A stretch of 10,673 nucleotides of DNA, taken from positions 1 to 10,673 of the forward strand of contig NJEK01000067.1 in assembly GCA_002255105.1 (NCBI GenBank). The letters run 5' to 3'. This document shows, one piece after another, positions 1-5,670 of this stretch. This DNA is from Candidatus Wolframiiraptor sp. EX4484-121 (lineage in GTDB: Archaea > Thermoproteota > Nitrososphaeria_A > Caldarchaeales > Wolframiiraptoraceae). A model generated the notes under the pieces. That model had not been told where the DNA came from. It did no database searches and saw only the letters and a program-made list of their open reading frames with translations. How positions within the stretch are numbered: the stretch's first letter is position 1; the number at the start of each line of letters is the position of its first letter. Both the position numbers and the translations under genes were made by a program.

Positions 1-328
1 ACTCCTTGATCCTGTTCAGGTCTAATGTATCCGGCTTGAGCTGGATCACGAGTATCCTCCCAGAGGTTCCGTTAGGGGCTTCAACCCTGAGCCTCAACCT
101 ATTCTTCTCCATGCTGAGCACCTTCACGCTCAGATTTAGATCGAGGTTCATCTGGGATGCGTTCTCCCTCCCAACCTCGACCAACGCCCCTATAACCGTT
201 TGATTCTTCTCGATGACGATCTCATTCGCGGCCGACCTATTTCCAGCCGCAACCTCCTTACTTATCCTTATGATGGTCTTGTTTCCGATGGTTATCAGGG
301 TCTCTCCTGACGGCCTTCTTCCCGGACG
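1..328 (-). pseudogene. Out-of-frame continuation of the secreted coiled-coil protein, cut by the window edge
   Basis: Reading the minus strand one base out of register with the upstream gene gives about 100 uninterrupted residues from codon 301-299 to the window edge: TLITIGNKTIIRISKEV, then NEIVIEKNQTVIGALVEV, then RLRLRVEAPNGTSG and RILVIQLKPDTLDLN. This looks like an extracellular beta-rich domain with sequons (NKT, NRS, NQT, NAS, NLS, NGT), in keeping with the secreted protein upstream. This frame is open only from position 328 downward because a TGA lies at 331-329. It contains no ATG, GTG or TTG near its beginning, so it is unlikely to be a separate gene. The shift must fall between 328 and 258. 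Removing one base near 300-320 joins the two parts smoothly. Real mutation, programmed shift and sequencing error cannot be told apart here. Confidence 0.7.
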
Positions 329-1313
329 TCACGGTCACGTTTATCCCCTTAAGCTTCAGGGGCTTCGTGGTTAGGTTGAACTTCTCGATCCTCGGATGGG
401 TCTTGGTCACGTTCACGGTCACTATGGTTATGGTGGTGTTTGGAAGGGTCGCCGTCGTCGTGGTGATGTGGGCCTTACTCGTCCTCCCGAAGGTCTTGGT
501 GGTCGTTAGGGACCTCATAGAAGTCTTGGAGGTCTTATAGGTCTTCTCGACATGGATATGCGTCGTCGAGGGTTTGACGGCAGTCGTGGTCTCTAGCATG
601 GATTCGATCTCATCCTCAACCTCGTTAAGGATCTTCTCAACCTCCTTCAAGACTTCTTCGATATTGGCTGGAACCTCGCCCGCGTTGATGGATGAGAGGG
701 TCTCGTTTATCAGCTCGAGCGTCTCGTTAAGCGCGGATTGAATCCTGCTCACATTCAGATTCATTCTGGTTAGGTTTGAGAGCCTTAGGCGAAGTTCTAA
801 AGCCTCCCTCATCAAGTCTTCGAGGGCCTCCCTAAATCTCTCACGTCTCGACTCGGTGGAGGTCCTATTCGCATGGACCTGAGCTGCCGACCTCAAGAGC
901 CTCTCAATCCCATTTATCACCATCTTCGCGAGGGACTTTGCGTGCATGGCCATGGAGAGAGCCCTTTGAGGAGCCTCATCCAAGAGTTGTTTAGCCCTCT
1001 CTAAGAGTTGTTCGGCGCTGTCGAGTAGCTCTTCCATCATCGATGTGGGCAGCCCTGATTCTTTCGCCTCTTCCAACAATCTTTTGGCCTCGGCTATAGT
1101 TTCAGACGCCTCATCTATCGCCTGCCTAGCTCTATCCCTGAGCTGATTTCTCTCAGCCTTTCCTAAACCATGCCGATTATCGGTGAAGTTGCTCATGTGA
1201 GAGGGACTTGAACTCGTCTTCCACCTCTTCTGCGGCGAAGCTGCGGCCGCTATAATGGATGATAGGAGTAGCGCCGTGAAGAGGATCGCCGTGACTATCC
1301 TTCCCACCCTCAT
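258..1313 (-). CDS. Secreted coiled-coil protein with Thr-rich linker, 5' part of a frameshifted gene
   Basis: The family is not recognised. The chosen start (ATG at 1313) gives a clear signal peptide: MRVGR followed by a hydrophobic stretch to about residue 24, ending in an Ala run. An in-frame start at 1385 would put about 24 residues before the signal peptide and would cover a tandem repeat that looks regulatory. Residues about 50-245 are strongly helical and charged, rich in Glu, Leu, Arg and Ala, with coiled-coil-like spacing. Residues about 243-320 are Thr-rich, a typical extracellular stalk. Several N-x-S/T sequons (NFT, NRT, NLT, NVS, NET, NTT) support export and glycosylation. After about residue 334 the frame runs into a His/Asp/Lys-rich tail (DPDNHRKQDHHKDK) unlike the rest of the protein and stops at 258, while a good coding frame continues on the same strand to position 1. 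The natural protein is therefore probably longer. A role as a cell-surface or S-layer-associated protein is inference. Confidence 0.75.
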   Translation of the reverse strand: MRVGRIVTAILFTALLLSSIIAAAASPQKRWKTSSSPSHMSNFTDNRHGLGKAERNQLRDRARQAIDEASETIAEAKRLLEEAKESGLPTSMMEELLDSAEQLLERAKQLLDEAPQRALSMAMHAKSLAKMVINGIERLLRSAAQVHANRTSTESRRERFREALEDLMREALELRLRLSNLTRMNLNVSRIQSALNETLELINETLSSINAGEVPANIEEVLKEVEKILNEVEDEIESMLETTTAVKPSTTHIHVEKTYKTSKTSMRSLTTTKTFGRTSKAHITTTTATLPNTTITIVTVNVTKTHPRIEKFNLTTKPLKLKGINVTVTSGKKAVRRDPDNHRKQDHHKDK

Positions 1314-1354
1314 CGCACCTAACCGCTCTGAGGGGAGCGCTATTAGCGTTTCCT

Positions 1355-1374
1355 CCTCGAAAAACCTCGAAAAA
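1355..1374. repeat. Tandem 10-bp direct repeat in the divergent promoter region
   Basis: CCTCGAAAAA occurs twice back to back (1355-1364 and 1365-1374). Ten base pairs is about one helical turn, so both copies present the same DNA face. The repeat lies between the likely start of the secreted-protein gene (1313, minus) and that of the winged-helix regulator (1407, plus), next to AT-rich DNA that could hold both promoters. That placement suits an operator or autoregulatory site; this role is inference. Confidence 0.45.
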
Positions 1375-1406
1375 CAATAATTCATTAACTAATCAATTCT
1401 AGATTC
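1375..1406. promoter_or_regulatory. AT-rich divergent promoter region
   Basis: This stretch is about 80% A+T (ATAATTCATTAACTAAT and flanks), in contrast with its GC-richer surroundings. A TATA-like element near 1377-1390 would place the plus-strand start point close to the TTG/GTG start codons at 1407-1413, implying little or no leader. Read on the minus strand, TTAATGAATTATTG near 1377-1390 could drive the secreted protein with a leader of about 50 nt. Neither element is a perfect archaeal TATA box. Confidence 0.4.
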
Positions 1407-2192
1407 TTGGGAGTGGAGTTGGGCGGGAGATCAGGCGCCGAGATCTATGGAATCTTGAAGAGCCCGGTCAGGAGGGAGATAATCTCACTCCTATACACGC
1501 GTGGAGAGCTCTCCGCAACCCAGCTAAAGCTCCTGCTGGACATAAGCTATGGAACCCTCTACTATCACCTAGACTTCCTGAAGCCCCTCATAGTCCAAGT
1601 TAGGAGGGGGAGATATAGGCTGAGCGAGAGGGGGTTGAAGGTTGCAGAGAAGATGTTGAGGGAGATGGATGAGGGATATTCGAGTAGATTTTCGTTAAGC
1701 ATTTTCGAGAGGATGGCGGCGTCTCCAGCACATTATCTCCCGATCGGCGTCCTGGCCGCGGCAACCTACATATCAGCGCCGATGATCCTTCCGGTCAAGT
1801 CCTCAATCCTATACCTGAAGTTCTCGAATCCGGGAGATAGCTTAAGCGCGGTGATGGGCTTCGGCATAACTCTAACCTACTTCATGGCCGTGGGAGCCCT
1901 ATTCTGCAGGGGGAGGGAGTGGATCCTAGCGATCATATCCTCGACGATGGCATCATACATACCGGTAGATGTCTATCTCCTCACGCTCCTCGCCCTGGAG
2001 AGGATCGGGGTTCAGCTACCCTCAATGATACCACTCCTCCAGGCGGGCTTCGTGATCGCTCACCTACTTCAGTTACTGATCCTCGCCGCGGGTCTCACGT
2101 ATTCTGGGGGATTAGGGTGGGAGAAGAGTCTGCCGATAGCTCTCCTCCTCTCCTACATAAGCCTCCTGGCCTCATACTACAACCTCTTTTAG
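1407..2192 (+). CDS. Membrane-anchored winged-helix (ArsR-like) transcriptional regulator
   Basis: Residues about 10-85 form a winged helix-turn-helix of the archaeal ArsR/MarR-like type: a first helix with ILKSPVRREIISLL, a helix-turn-helix ELSATQLKLLLDISYGTLYYHLDFL, and a beta wing VQVRRGRYRLSERG. The YGTLYYHLDFL segment is the usual recognition helix of this group. The rest is membranous, with hydrophobic segments near residues 108-128, 148-168, 171-195, 207-231 and 240-258. Archaeal proteins with an N-terminal winged helix and several membrane spans are common, but their signals are mostly unknown. The start is uncertain: TTG at 1407, GTG at 1413 and TTG at 1419 are all possible and none has a good Shine-Dalgarno. 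The gene is divergent from the secreted coiled-coil gene and 30 nt upstream of the next gene, so it may control one or both (inference). Confidence 0.8.
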   Translation: MGVELGGRSGAEIYGILKSPVRREIISLLYTRGELSATQLKLLLDISYGTLYYHLDFLKPLIVQVRRGRYRLSERGLKVAEKMLREMDEGYSSRFSLSIFERMAASPAHYLPIGVLAAATYISAPMILPVKSSILYLKFSNPGDSLSAVMGFGITLTYFMAVGALFCRGREWILAIISSTMASYIPVDVYLLTLLALERIGVQLPSMIPLLQAGFVIAHLLQLLILAAGLTYSGGLGWEKSLPIALLLSYISLLASYYNLF

Positions 2193-2222
2193 AGATGGAA
2201 AAGGTAATCTAATGCTCGATGG

Positions 2223-2840
2223 ATGATTTCCATAATGCTTTCGCGGCGGGATTATGAGAGGATAGTTAGGGAGATGGACTCTGTTGGGGGAGATGCGTTG
2301 GCCTATCTCAGGGAGAAGTCGCCCTGGTTTAAAGTCCTCGAACCATCCGTTATCCGCGTCTCGGAAACTCTGGCGAGGCTCAGCCCGACCTACGTCCTCT
2401 ACGGGCTTAGGGTTCTCCCACTATATGGGGTTCCACACATCTTCAGAGACATCTCCTTCGCGGTTAGAGTTGAGGACTTCGCGGAGCTTCTCAAAAGGCT
2501 CTCAGATGAAGGTTTCATGAAACTCTCCTCAGATGATGAGGCCGTGATCTTAGACCTCCAAAACAATAGGATAGTCCGCCTGCTCTCCAGACCGAAACCG
2601 CTTAATTGGAGCGATAAGCTCATCGCGAGGCTGGATAAGAGATATGGTGTGAGCCTGCTATCCGTCGAGGACTACGCCGTATATCTACTCCTATTGGGCA
2701 AGGTATCGCATATCGAGCTCGCCGCCAAGGTCCTCTACGTGAATAGGGATTCTCTCGACCGAGAATACTTGAGGGAGGTTGCCGTTGAGTATGGGGTTGG
2801 AGGGGTCTTGGAGAGGATCTTAGGCGAGGTGAGAATCTAA
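2223..2840 (+). CDS. Degenerate nucleotidyltransferase-fold protein
   Basis: The layout matches archaeal MNT-fold nucleotidyltransferase-like proteins. The segment YVLYGLRVLPLYGVPHIFRD (residues about 57-76) corresponds to the GGxA....G..R.T.D region of the fold, and the C-terminal part has the usual features: SVEDYAVYLLLLGK, then DREYLREVAVEYGV, then a final helix. The catalytic region is weak. The expected D-x-D reads RDISFAV (residues 75-81), with Ser where the second Asp should be, and the glycines before it are altered (YGL instead of GG). Nucleotidyl transfer is therefore doubtful and the protein may bind or scaffold. ATG at 2223 is used; ATG at 2235 in the same frame is equally plausible. 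It is probably co-transcribed with the membrane-bound regulator upstream. No HEPN partner lies beside it, unlike the pair at the right end of the window. Fold call moderate, function unknown. Confidence 0.65.
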   Translation: MISIMLSRRDYERIVREMDSVGGDALAYLREKSPWFKVLEPSVIRVSETLARLSPTYVLYGLRVLPLYGVPHIFRDISFAVRVEDFAELLKRLSDEGFMKLSSDDEAVILDLQNNRIVRLLSRPKPLNWSDKLIARLDKRYGVSLLSVEDYAVYLLLLGKVSHIELAAKVLYVNRDSLDREYLREVAVEYGVGGVLERILGEVRI

Positions 2841-2893
2841 TCTGTACCTAGATATGTGTAAAGGTAAAACTAAGCATTACTTAGGTGATAACA

Positions 2894-2902
2894 TTTATAA
2901 AA
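2894..2902 (+). promoter_or_regulatory. TATA box of the structured RNA
   Basis: TTTATAAAA is the cleanest archaeal TATA box in the window. Its centre (2898) lies 26 bp upstream of G2924, the first base of the closing helix of the structured region, which is the expected archaeal spacing. No credible protein start follows, which points to transcription of a non-coding RNA. Confidence 0.6.
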
Positions 2903-2923
2903 CATGTTACTGACATAATGATT

Positions 2924-3025
2924 GGGCTGGTGGGGCTTCCCCGGAGGCTCCGTCGGTCCACCACTCATCACGGATCAGATGGGCCAGTAGTTCTTCGTGG
3001 CCCTCCTTTAGGGCCCTACCAGCCC
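2924..3025 (+). ncRNA. Unrecognised structured non-coding RNA, about 102 nt
   Basis: The ends pair perfectly: GGGCTGGTGGGG (2924-2935) with CCCTACCAGCCC (3014-3025), a 12-bp helix with one G-U pair. Inside are several possible hairpins: GGGG-CTT-CCCC (2932-2942, competing with the inner closing helix), CGGA-GGC-TCCG (2942-2952), CATC-8 nt-GATG (2966-2981), GGGCCA-11 nt-TGGCCC (2981-3003) and GGCCCT-CCTTT-AGGGCC (2999-3015). The last two share bases and cannot form together. GC content is far above the flanks, as for structural RNAs in thermophiles. A TATA box 26 bp upstream sets the plus strand, and T-rich DNA follows. It does not match tRNA (no D or T loop consensus), 5S rRNA (no CCGAAC loop), the SRP RNA helix 8 motif, or the conserved blocks of RNase P RNA. 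Identity and function are unknown. Confidence 0.55.
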
Positions 3026-3038
3026 CTCAGGTTCTCGG

Positions 3039-3063
3039 ATTTGAATTTTCGGCTTTAAGTTTG
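3039..3063 (+). terminator. T-rich region after the structured RNA
   Basis: ATTTGAATTTTCGGCTTTAA and following bases include TTTT (3046-3049) and further T runs, starting about 14 nt after the closing helix. Archaeal transcription commonly ends at short T runs without a required hairpin. Assignment is by position and composition only. Confidence 0.3.
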
Positions 3064-3196
3064 TCTCCATAACTTGAGTAAAAATAATGCTGTAGAAATA
3101 TCATGAGACATACCGAGAGAATATCGTTTGTCCGTAAATTGAGAATTTCAAGGGTTCACCGACTCGCGCCCACAAAGCCATTAATAGGCTCCGATG
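3064..3196. other. Intergenic stretch with no supported gene
   Basis: Between the structured RNA and the end of the homocitrate-synthase-like gene no protein gene is supported. A 66-codon plus-strand frame at 3103-3303 lacks a ribosome site, has unremarkable composition and overlaps the 3' end of the opposite gene, so it was not accepted. No repeat or RNA motif was recognised. Confidence 0.5.
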
Positions 3197-3206
3197 AAAA
3201 GAAAAA
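3197..3206 (-). terminator. T-run terminator of the homocitrate-synthase-like gene
   Basis: On the minus strand this reads TTTTTCTTTT, about 42 nt after the stop codon, the typical form of an archaeal terminator. It lies downstream of a 7-bp inverted repeat around the stop codon. Confidence 0.4.
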
Positions 3207-3238
3207 TTTAAGTGAGGATTTTTATCTAGGTCTCATAG

Positions 3239-3258
3239 TAACGGAATTTAATCCGTTA
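3239..3258 (-). repeat. Inverted repeat around the stop codon
   Basis: TAACGGA (3239-3245) and TCCGTTA (3252-3258) form a perfect 7-bp stem with a 6-nt loop. On the minus strand the stop codon TAA (3250-3248) lies in the loop and the last codons (Ile-Thr-Asp) in the stem. It could stabilise the 3' end of the mRNA or assist termination; this is inference. Confidence 0.4.
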
Positions 3259-4624
3259 TCAGGACCCGCATCCCGGTTATTGCCTTTCCAAACTCCTTCC
3301 TAATCCTCTCGACGACATTCTGTTTTGTTCGATCGATCTTCGCGACTATGACTAGGTCGGCGTCCCCGTAAACCTCGTTAACCTCCTCGACATCCTCCCA
3401 TCCGATGACCTCGTCGATCATCCTCCCCACATCGTATTTCGGATCCAGGTTTAGGAGGATGTAGGCTCTCTCGGGCTTTAACAGGTTTCCAAGGATCTTT
3501 TCATCGACCTTGAATCCAAAGCCCTCCAAGACTTCCTTAACATGCCTCGGATCTAGGGATCCCCCGTGCTCCGATGCCTTCTCGGCCAATTTCTCCGAGA
3601 TCGCCCTTAAAGCTCTTGAATCGATTTCGGCTCCAAGAATCCTCTCCACGACCCTCTTGCTGAGAAATGGGGTAACCTCGAAGAATATCTTGGCGAAGTC
3701 GTGCCTTAATTTTCCCTCCGGAATATATCCGTGCGGAGCTTTGATGGCCATGGATTGATGGACCCCAGCCCTAATGGTTCTTGCCTCATCGCTGAGCGGA
3801 TGCCTAAACGGGATCTTTATCCCGGTGAGCTTGCTGAATCTTTGGTAGAGTTCTCGGAGGAAATCCCTTCTAAGCCTAAACCTGAATCCGTGGATGTCGA
3901 TTAGGGGGGCGGCCACCTCATATAGATCCGCTATCCCATTCCTATCCCCTATCCCGAGAATCGATGTCTGAAGCTCCTCCACCCCAATCAAGGCGGCGCC
4001 GTAATCGTTGTGGAAGTGGGCTGAGAGCGGGATCTCGCAGGACTCCTTAAGCCTCCCGAAGAATTTCCTCACTTGGGGAGGGGTTAGGATTCCGCTCGTA
4101 TCTGGGACGCTTATGATTGTGGCGCCCTCATCCTTAAGCTCTCCGATTATCTGGAGTAGCTTCCCGAATCCATCCTCCTCGAAGTAGAATCTCGAGGCAT
4201 CCTCAACCGTCGCCCTCCTATACCTGAATCCATAATCCTTGGCCATCGCGATGGCGTCTCTGAGCCTGTCGACAGCCTCCCTGAACCCCATTCCGCCGAA
4301 CTTATACTCTCTATGAAGTCTCGTCGGAGCCATATAGACCCCTATCCCATCGACGTCGTATTTCGCCGCCGCCTCGACATCTCTCCTACAAGCCCTCCCA
4401 TGGATCACTATCTCCACATCATAGCTTCTAAGGGCCTCGACTACTTCCTCGACATCTCTCCGGCTGGTTCTCGGAGGATAGTCGACGGTGAGCTCGATTC
4501 TGTCCAAGCCCGCCTCGGCGAGGAGCCTCGCCACCTTAACCTTCGTCTCAAGCCTAAGCCTCTGGAAGAGCTCGCCCTCCCTCAGGGTCGTGTCCAGGAT
4601 CTTCGGCAACCTGGAATCGACCAT
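3248..4624 (-). CDS. Homocitrate synthase-like DRE-TIM enzyme with C-terminal RAM domain
   Basis: This belongs to the homocitrate/2-isopropylmalate/citramalate synthase family, which condenses acetyl-CoA with a 2-oxo acid on a metal-dependent TIM barrel. Numbering from the chosen start, the signature ILDTTLREGE lies at about residues 9-18, the metal-binding HFHND at 203-207, and ILGIGDRNGIADL at 222-234 resembles the homocitrate synthase ILGIGERNG motif. AGVHQSMAIK follows at 286-295. The last 75 residues (AYILLNLDPKYDVGRM ... GMRVLITD) are an Lrp/AsnC-type RAM domain, which binds amino acids in known proteins, in place of the LeuA allosteric domain. This suggests feedback control, plausibly by lysine in the alpha-aminoadipate route (inference; no lys genes adjoin it). 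The usual Gln after REGE is Leu here (REGELFQ). ATG at 4624 was chosen because AGGAGAGG lies 5-12 nt upstream; an ATG at 4654 would add ten residues. Family is certain, exact substrate is not. Confidence 0.82.
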   Translation of the reverse strand: MVDSRLPKILDTTLREGELFQRLRLETKVKVARLLAEAGLDRIELTVDYPPRTSRRDVEEVVEALRSYDVEIVIHGRACRRDVEAAAKYDVDGIGVYMAPTRLHREYKFGGMGFREAVDRLRDAIAMAKDYGFRYRRATVEDASRFYFEEDGFGKLLQIIGELKDEGATIISVPDTSGILTPPQVRKFFGRLKESCEIPLSAHFHNDYGAALIGVEELQTSILGIGDRNGIADLYEVAAPLIDIHGFRFRLRRDFLRELYQRFSKLTGIKIPFRHPLSDEARTIRAGVHQSMAIKAPHGYIPEGKLRHDFAKIFFEVTPFLSKRVVERILGAEIDSRALRAISEKLAEKASEHGGSLDPRHVKEVLEGFGFKVDEKILGNLLKPERAYILLNLDPKYDVGRMIDEVIGWEDVEEVNEVYGDADLVIVAKIDRTKQNVVERIRKEFGKAITGMRVLITD

Positions 4625-4636
4625 GACCCCCTCTCC
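4625..4636 (-). promoter_or_regulatory. Shine-Dalgarno that decides the start of the homocitrate-synthase-like gene
   Basis: On the minus strand AGGAGAGGGGTC directly precedes ATG 4624. Its AGGAG core is complementary to the archaeal 16S rRNA 3' end at suitable spacing. It would be internal if translation began at 4654. Confidence 0.5.
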
Positions 4637-4689
4637 TAATAACCATTTGTCCAAAAATCGATAAAATCCGGCTAATTTTTTACGAATAA

Positions 4690-4698
4690 CATAAATTT
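4690..4698 (-). promoter_or_regulatory. TATA box of the homocitrate-synthase-like gene
   Basis: On the minus strand GGAAAAAATTTATG shows a purine-rich BRE-like stretch followed by a TATA-like AAATTTATG centred at 4694. Transcription would start near 4668, leaving a leader of about 44 nt that contains the AGGAGAGG ribosome site before ATG 4624. The same AT-rich stretch may also serve the divergent gene at 4772. Confidence 0.45.
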
Positions 4699-4771
4699 TT
4701 TCCGTATAGCGTGAAGATCGCCTCTGAGATCTTCCGAGATCCTTATCTAGGAGGGCTTGCTAGGATGGGCC

Positions 4772-5344
4772 ATGAAGGTGGTGAAGAAGATAGTATATTT
4801 CGAGTCGGCGGGCCGTGAAAACACCCTAGAGACTCTCAGGGCGGCGAGGGAGAGGGCTGTGGAGCTCGGGATAAGGGATATAGTCGTGGCGTCAACCCTG
4901 GGCGAGACAGGCGTCAAGGCATGCGAGATCTTCAAGGGATTCAACCTAATAATCGTGAGGCATCACACAGGCTTCACGGAGCCGGGAGTCCAGGAGATGA
5001 AGCCCGAGCTTGAGAAGAAGATACTTGAGGCTGGGGCGAAGATCTTGACCTGCACCCACGCCTTGGCCGGAGTCGAGAGGGGTATGAGGAAGAGGTTTGG
5101 GATTAGAGGTCCGGTCGAACTAATCGCCGAAGCTTTGAGGCTCTTTGGAGAGGGAATGAAGGTCTGCGTTGAGATAGCGGTCATGGCCGCCGACGCCGGG
5201 CTGATCCCGATAGATAGGAATGTGATATGCATCGCTGGAACCGGCCATGGAGCCGATACGGCTGTCGTCGTTAAGCCCGCCCACTCCTCGAACTTCTTCG
5301 ACCTAAAGATCGTCGAGATAATAGCTATGCCCATGAAACGCTAG
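4772..5344 (+). CDS. COG1751-like protein with pyruvate kinase C-terminal-like domain
   Basis: The whole protein (about 190 residues from ATG 4772) is one alpha/beta domain resembling the C-terminal domain of pyruvate kinase, as in the uncharacterised archaeal group COG1751. Visible marks are YFESAGRENTLETLRAARERA (residues about 9-29), IVVASTLGETGVKACEIF (37-54), VRHHTGFTEPGVQEM (62-76), CTHALAGVERGM (94-105) and VICIAGTGHGADTAVVVKPA (151-170). The STLGET and GTGHGADTA segments correspond to the small-molecule site of the pyruvate kinase domain. There is no TIM barrel, so it is not a pyruvate kinase. A regulatory or ligand-sensing role is inference. TTG at 4757 is in frame, but ATG 4772 gives the expected family start (MKVVKKIVYFE). 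A GGAGG at 4750-4754 lies rather far upstream. The gene is divergent from the homocitrate-synthase-like gene and 23 nt ahead of a small coiled-coil gene. Confidence 0.78.
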   Translation: MKVVKKIVYFESAGRENTLETLRAARERAVELGIRDIVVASTLGETGVKACEIFKGFNLIIVRHHTGFTEPGVQEMKPELEKKILEAGAKILTCTHALAGVERGMRKRFGIRGPVELIAEALRLFGEGMKVCVEIAVMAADAGLIPIDRNVICIAGTGHGADTAVVVKPAHSSNFFDLKIVEIIAMPMKR

Positions 5345-5349
5345 AGAGA

Positions 5350-5358
5350 CTTAAATAA
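5350..5358 (+). promoter_or_regulatory. Possible TATA box of the small coiled-coil gene
   Basis: CTTAAATAA lies in the short gap after the upstream stop codon. With usual spacing, transcription would begin near 5380. That is downstream of ATG 5368 and just before ATG 5389, so this element favours the shorter start if it is used. Confidence 0.35.
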
Positions 5359-5367
5359 GCTCGCATC

Positions 5368-5670
5368 ATGGGGTTTGTGGATGAGAGGATGGCGAGCTTC
5401 CAAGTGATCTTTTCGGGGAATGAGGATGAGCTTTACAGATTCGTGATAACGTGGAAGATGATGAGCGAGGTGAAGCGATATGAAGACCTTAAGAGGCAGG
5501 TTGAGGAGCTTGAGCAGAGACTGAAGGGCCTTAGAAGGGAGGTTAGAAAACTCGAGGAGAGGAGGAGGAAGCTTGAGAAAGAGGTTAACGAGCTGGAAAT
5601 GTTTAGAGAGCCCGTGAGGAGAAATCAGATGGAATTTAAGCACGAGATTGTTTCAAAGCTCCAACAATAA
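5368..5670 (+). CDS. Small coiled-coil protein of unknown function
   Basis: The protein has 100 residues from ATG 5368 or 93 from ATG 5389 (MASFQVIFSGNEDEL). A short N-terminal part, FQVIFSGNEDELYRFVITWKM, could form a small alpha/beta unit. Residues about 38-80 are a long charged helix with leucines at heptad-like spacing (YEDLKRQVEELEQRLKG and LRREVRKLEERRRKLEK), typical of a coiled coil. There is no signal peptide or membrane segment. The family is not recognised. Composition matches its neighbours, and the frame is uninterrupted with good codon use. It lies 23 nt after the COG1751-like gene; a TATA-like element in that gap would favour a separate transcript starting at ATG 5389. Confidence 0.65.
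   Translation: MGFVDERMASFQVIFSGNEDELYRFVITWKMMSEVKRYEDLKRQVEELEQRLKGLRREVRKLEERRRKLEKEVNELEMFREPVRRNQMEFKHEIVSKLQQ

Noticed and set aside
6..203. Plus-strand frame of 65 codons at the left edge
   Set aside because: It is antisense to the clearly coding continuation of the secreted protein and has no independent support.
1177..1377. Minus-strand frame of 66 codons overlapping the secreted-protein start
   Set aside because: It overlaps the signal-peptide-encoding frame and has no domain or ribosome site; the alternative frame has clear coding character.
2870..2884. CTAAG-CATTA-CTTAG inverted repeat just upstream of the RNA TATA box
   Set aside because: A short 5-bp stem in AT-rich DNA is expected by chance; no supporting evidence for an operator or terminator.
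2963..2982. Box D'-C'-like arrangement on the minus strand (CTGA-TCC-GTGATGA)
   Set aside because: A C/D guide RNA needs an outer C box about 12 nt upstream and a D box (CTGA) about 12 nt downstream; neither is present, and the TATA box supports the other strand.
2924..3025. Possible intron-containing tRNA, because the ends pair like an acceptor stem and 2999-3015 can form a 5-bp stem with 7-nt loop
   Set aside because: The would-be T loop (TCCTTTA) lacks the TTC-R-A consensus, there is a linker before the 3' strand, and no D arm is visible.
3103..3303. A 66-codon plus-strand frame downstream of the structured RNA
   Set aside because: It has no ribosome site, no recognisable domain, and overlaps the 3' end of the opposite-strand homocitrate-synthase-like gene; treated as chance.
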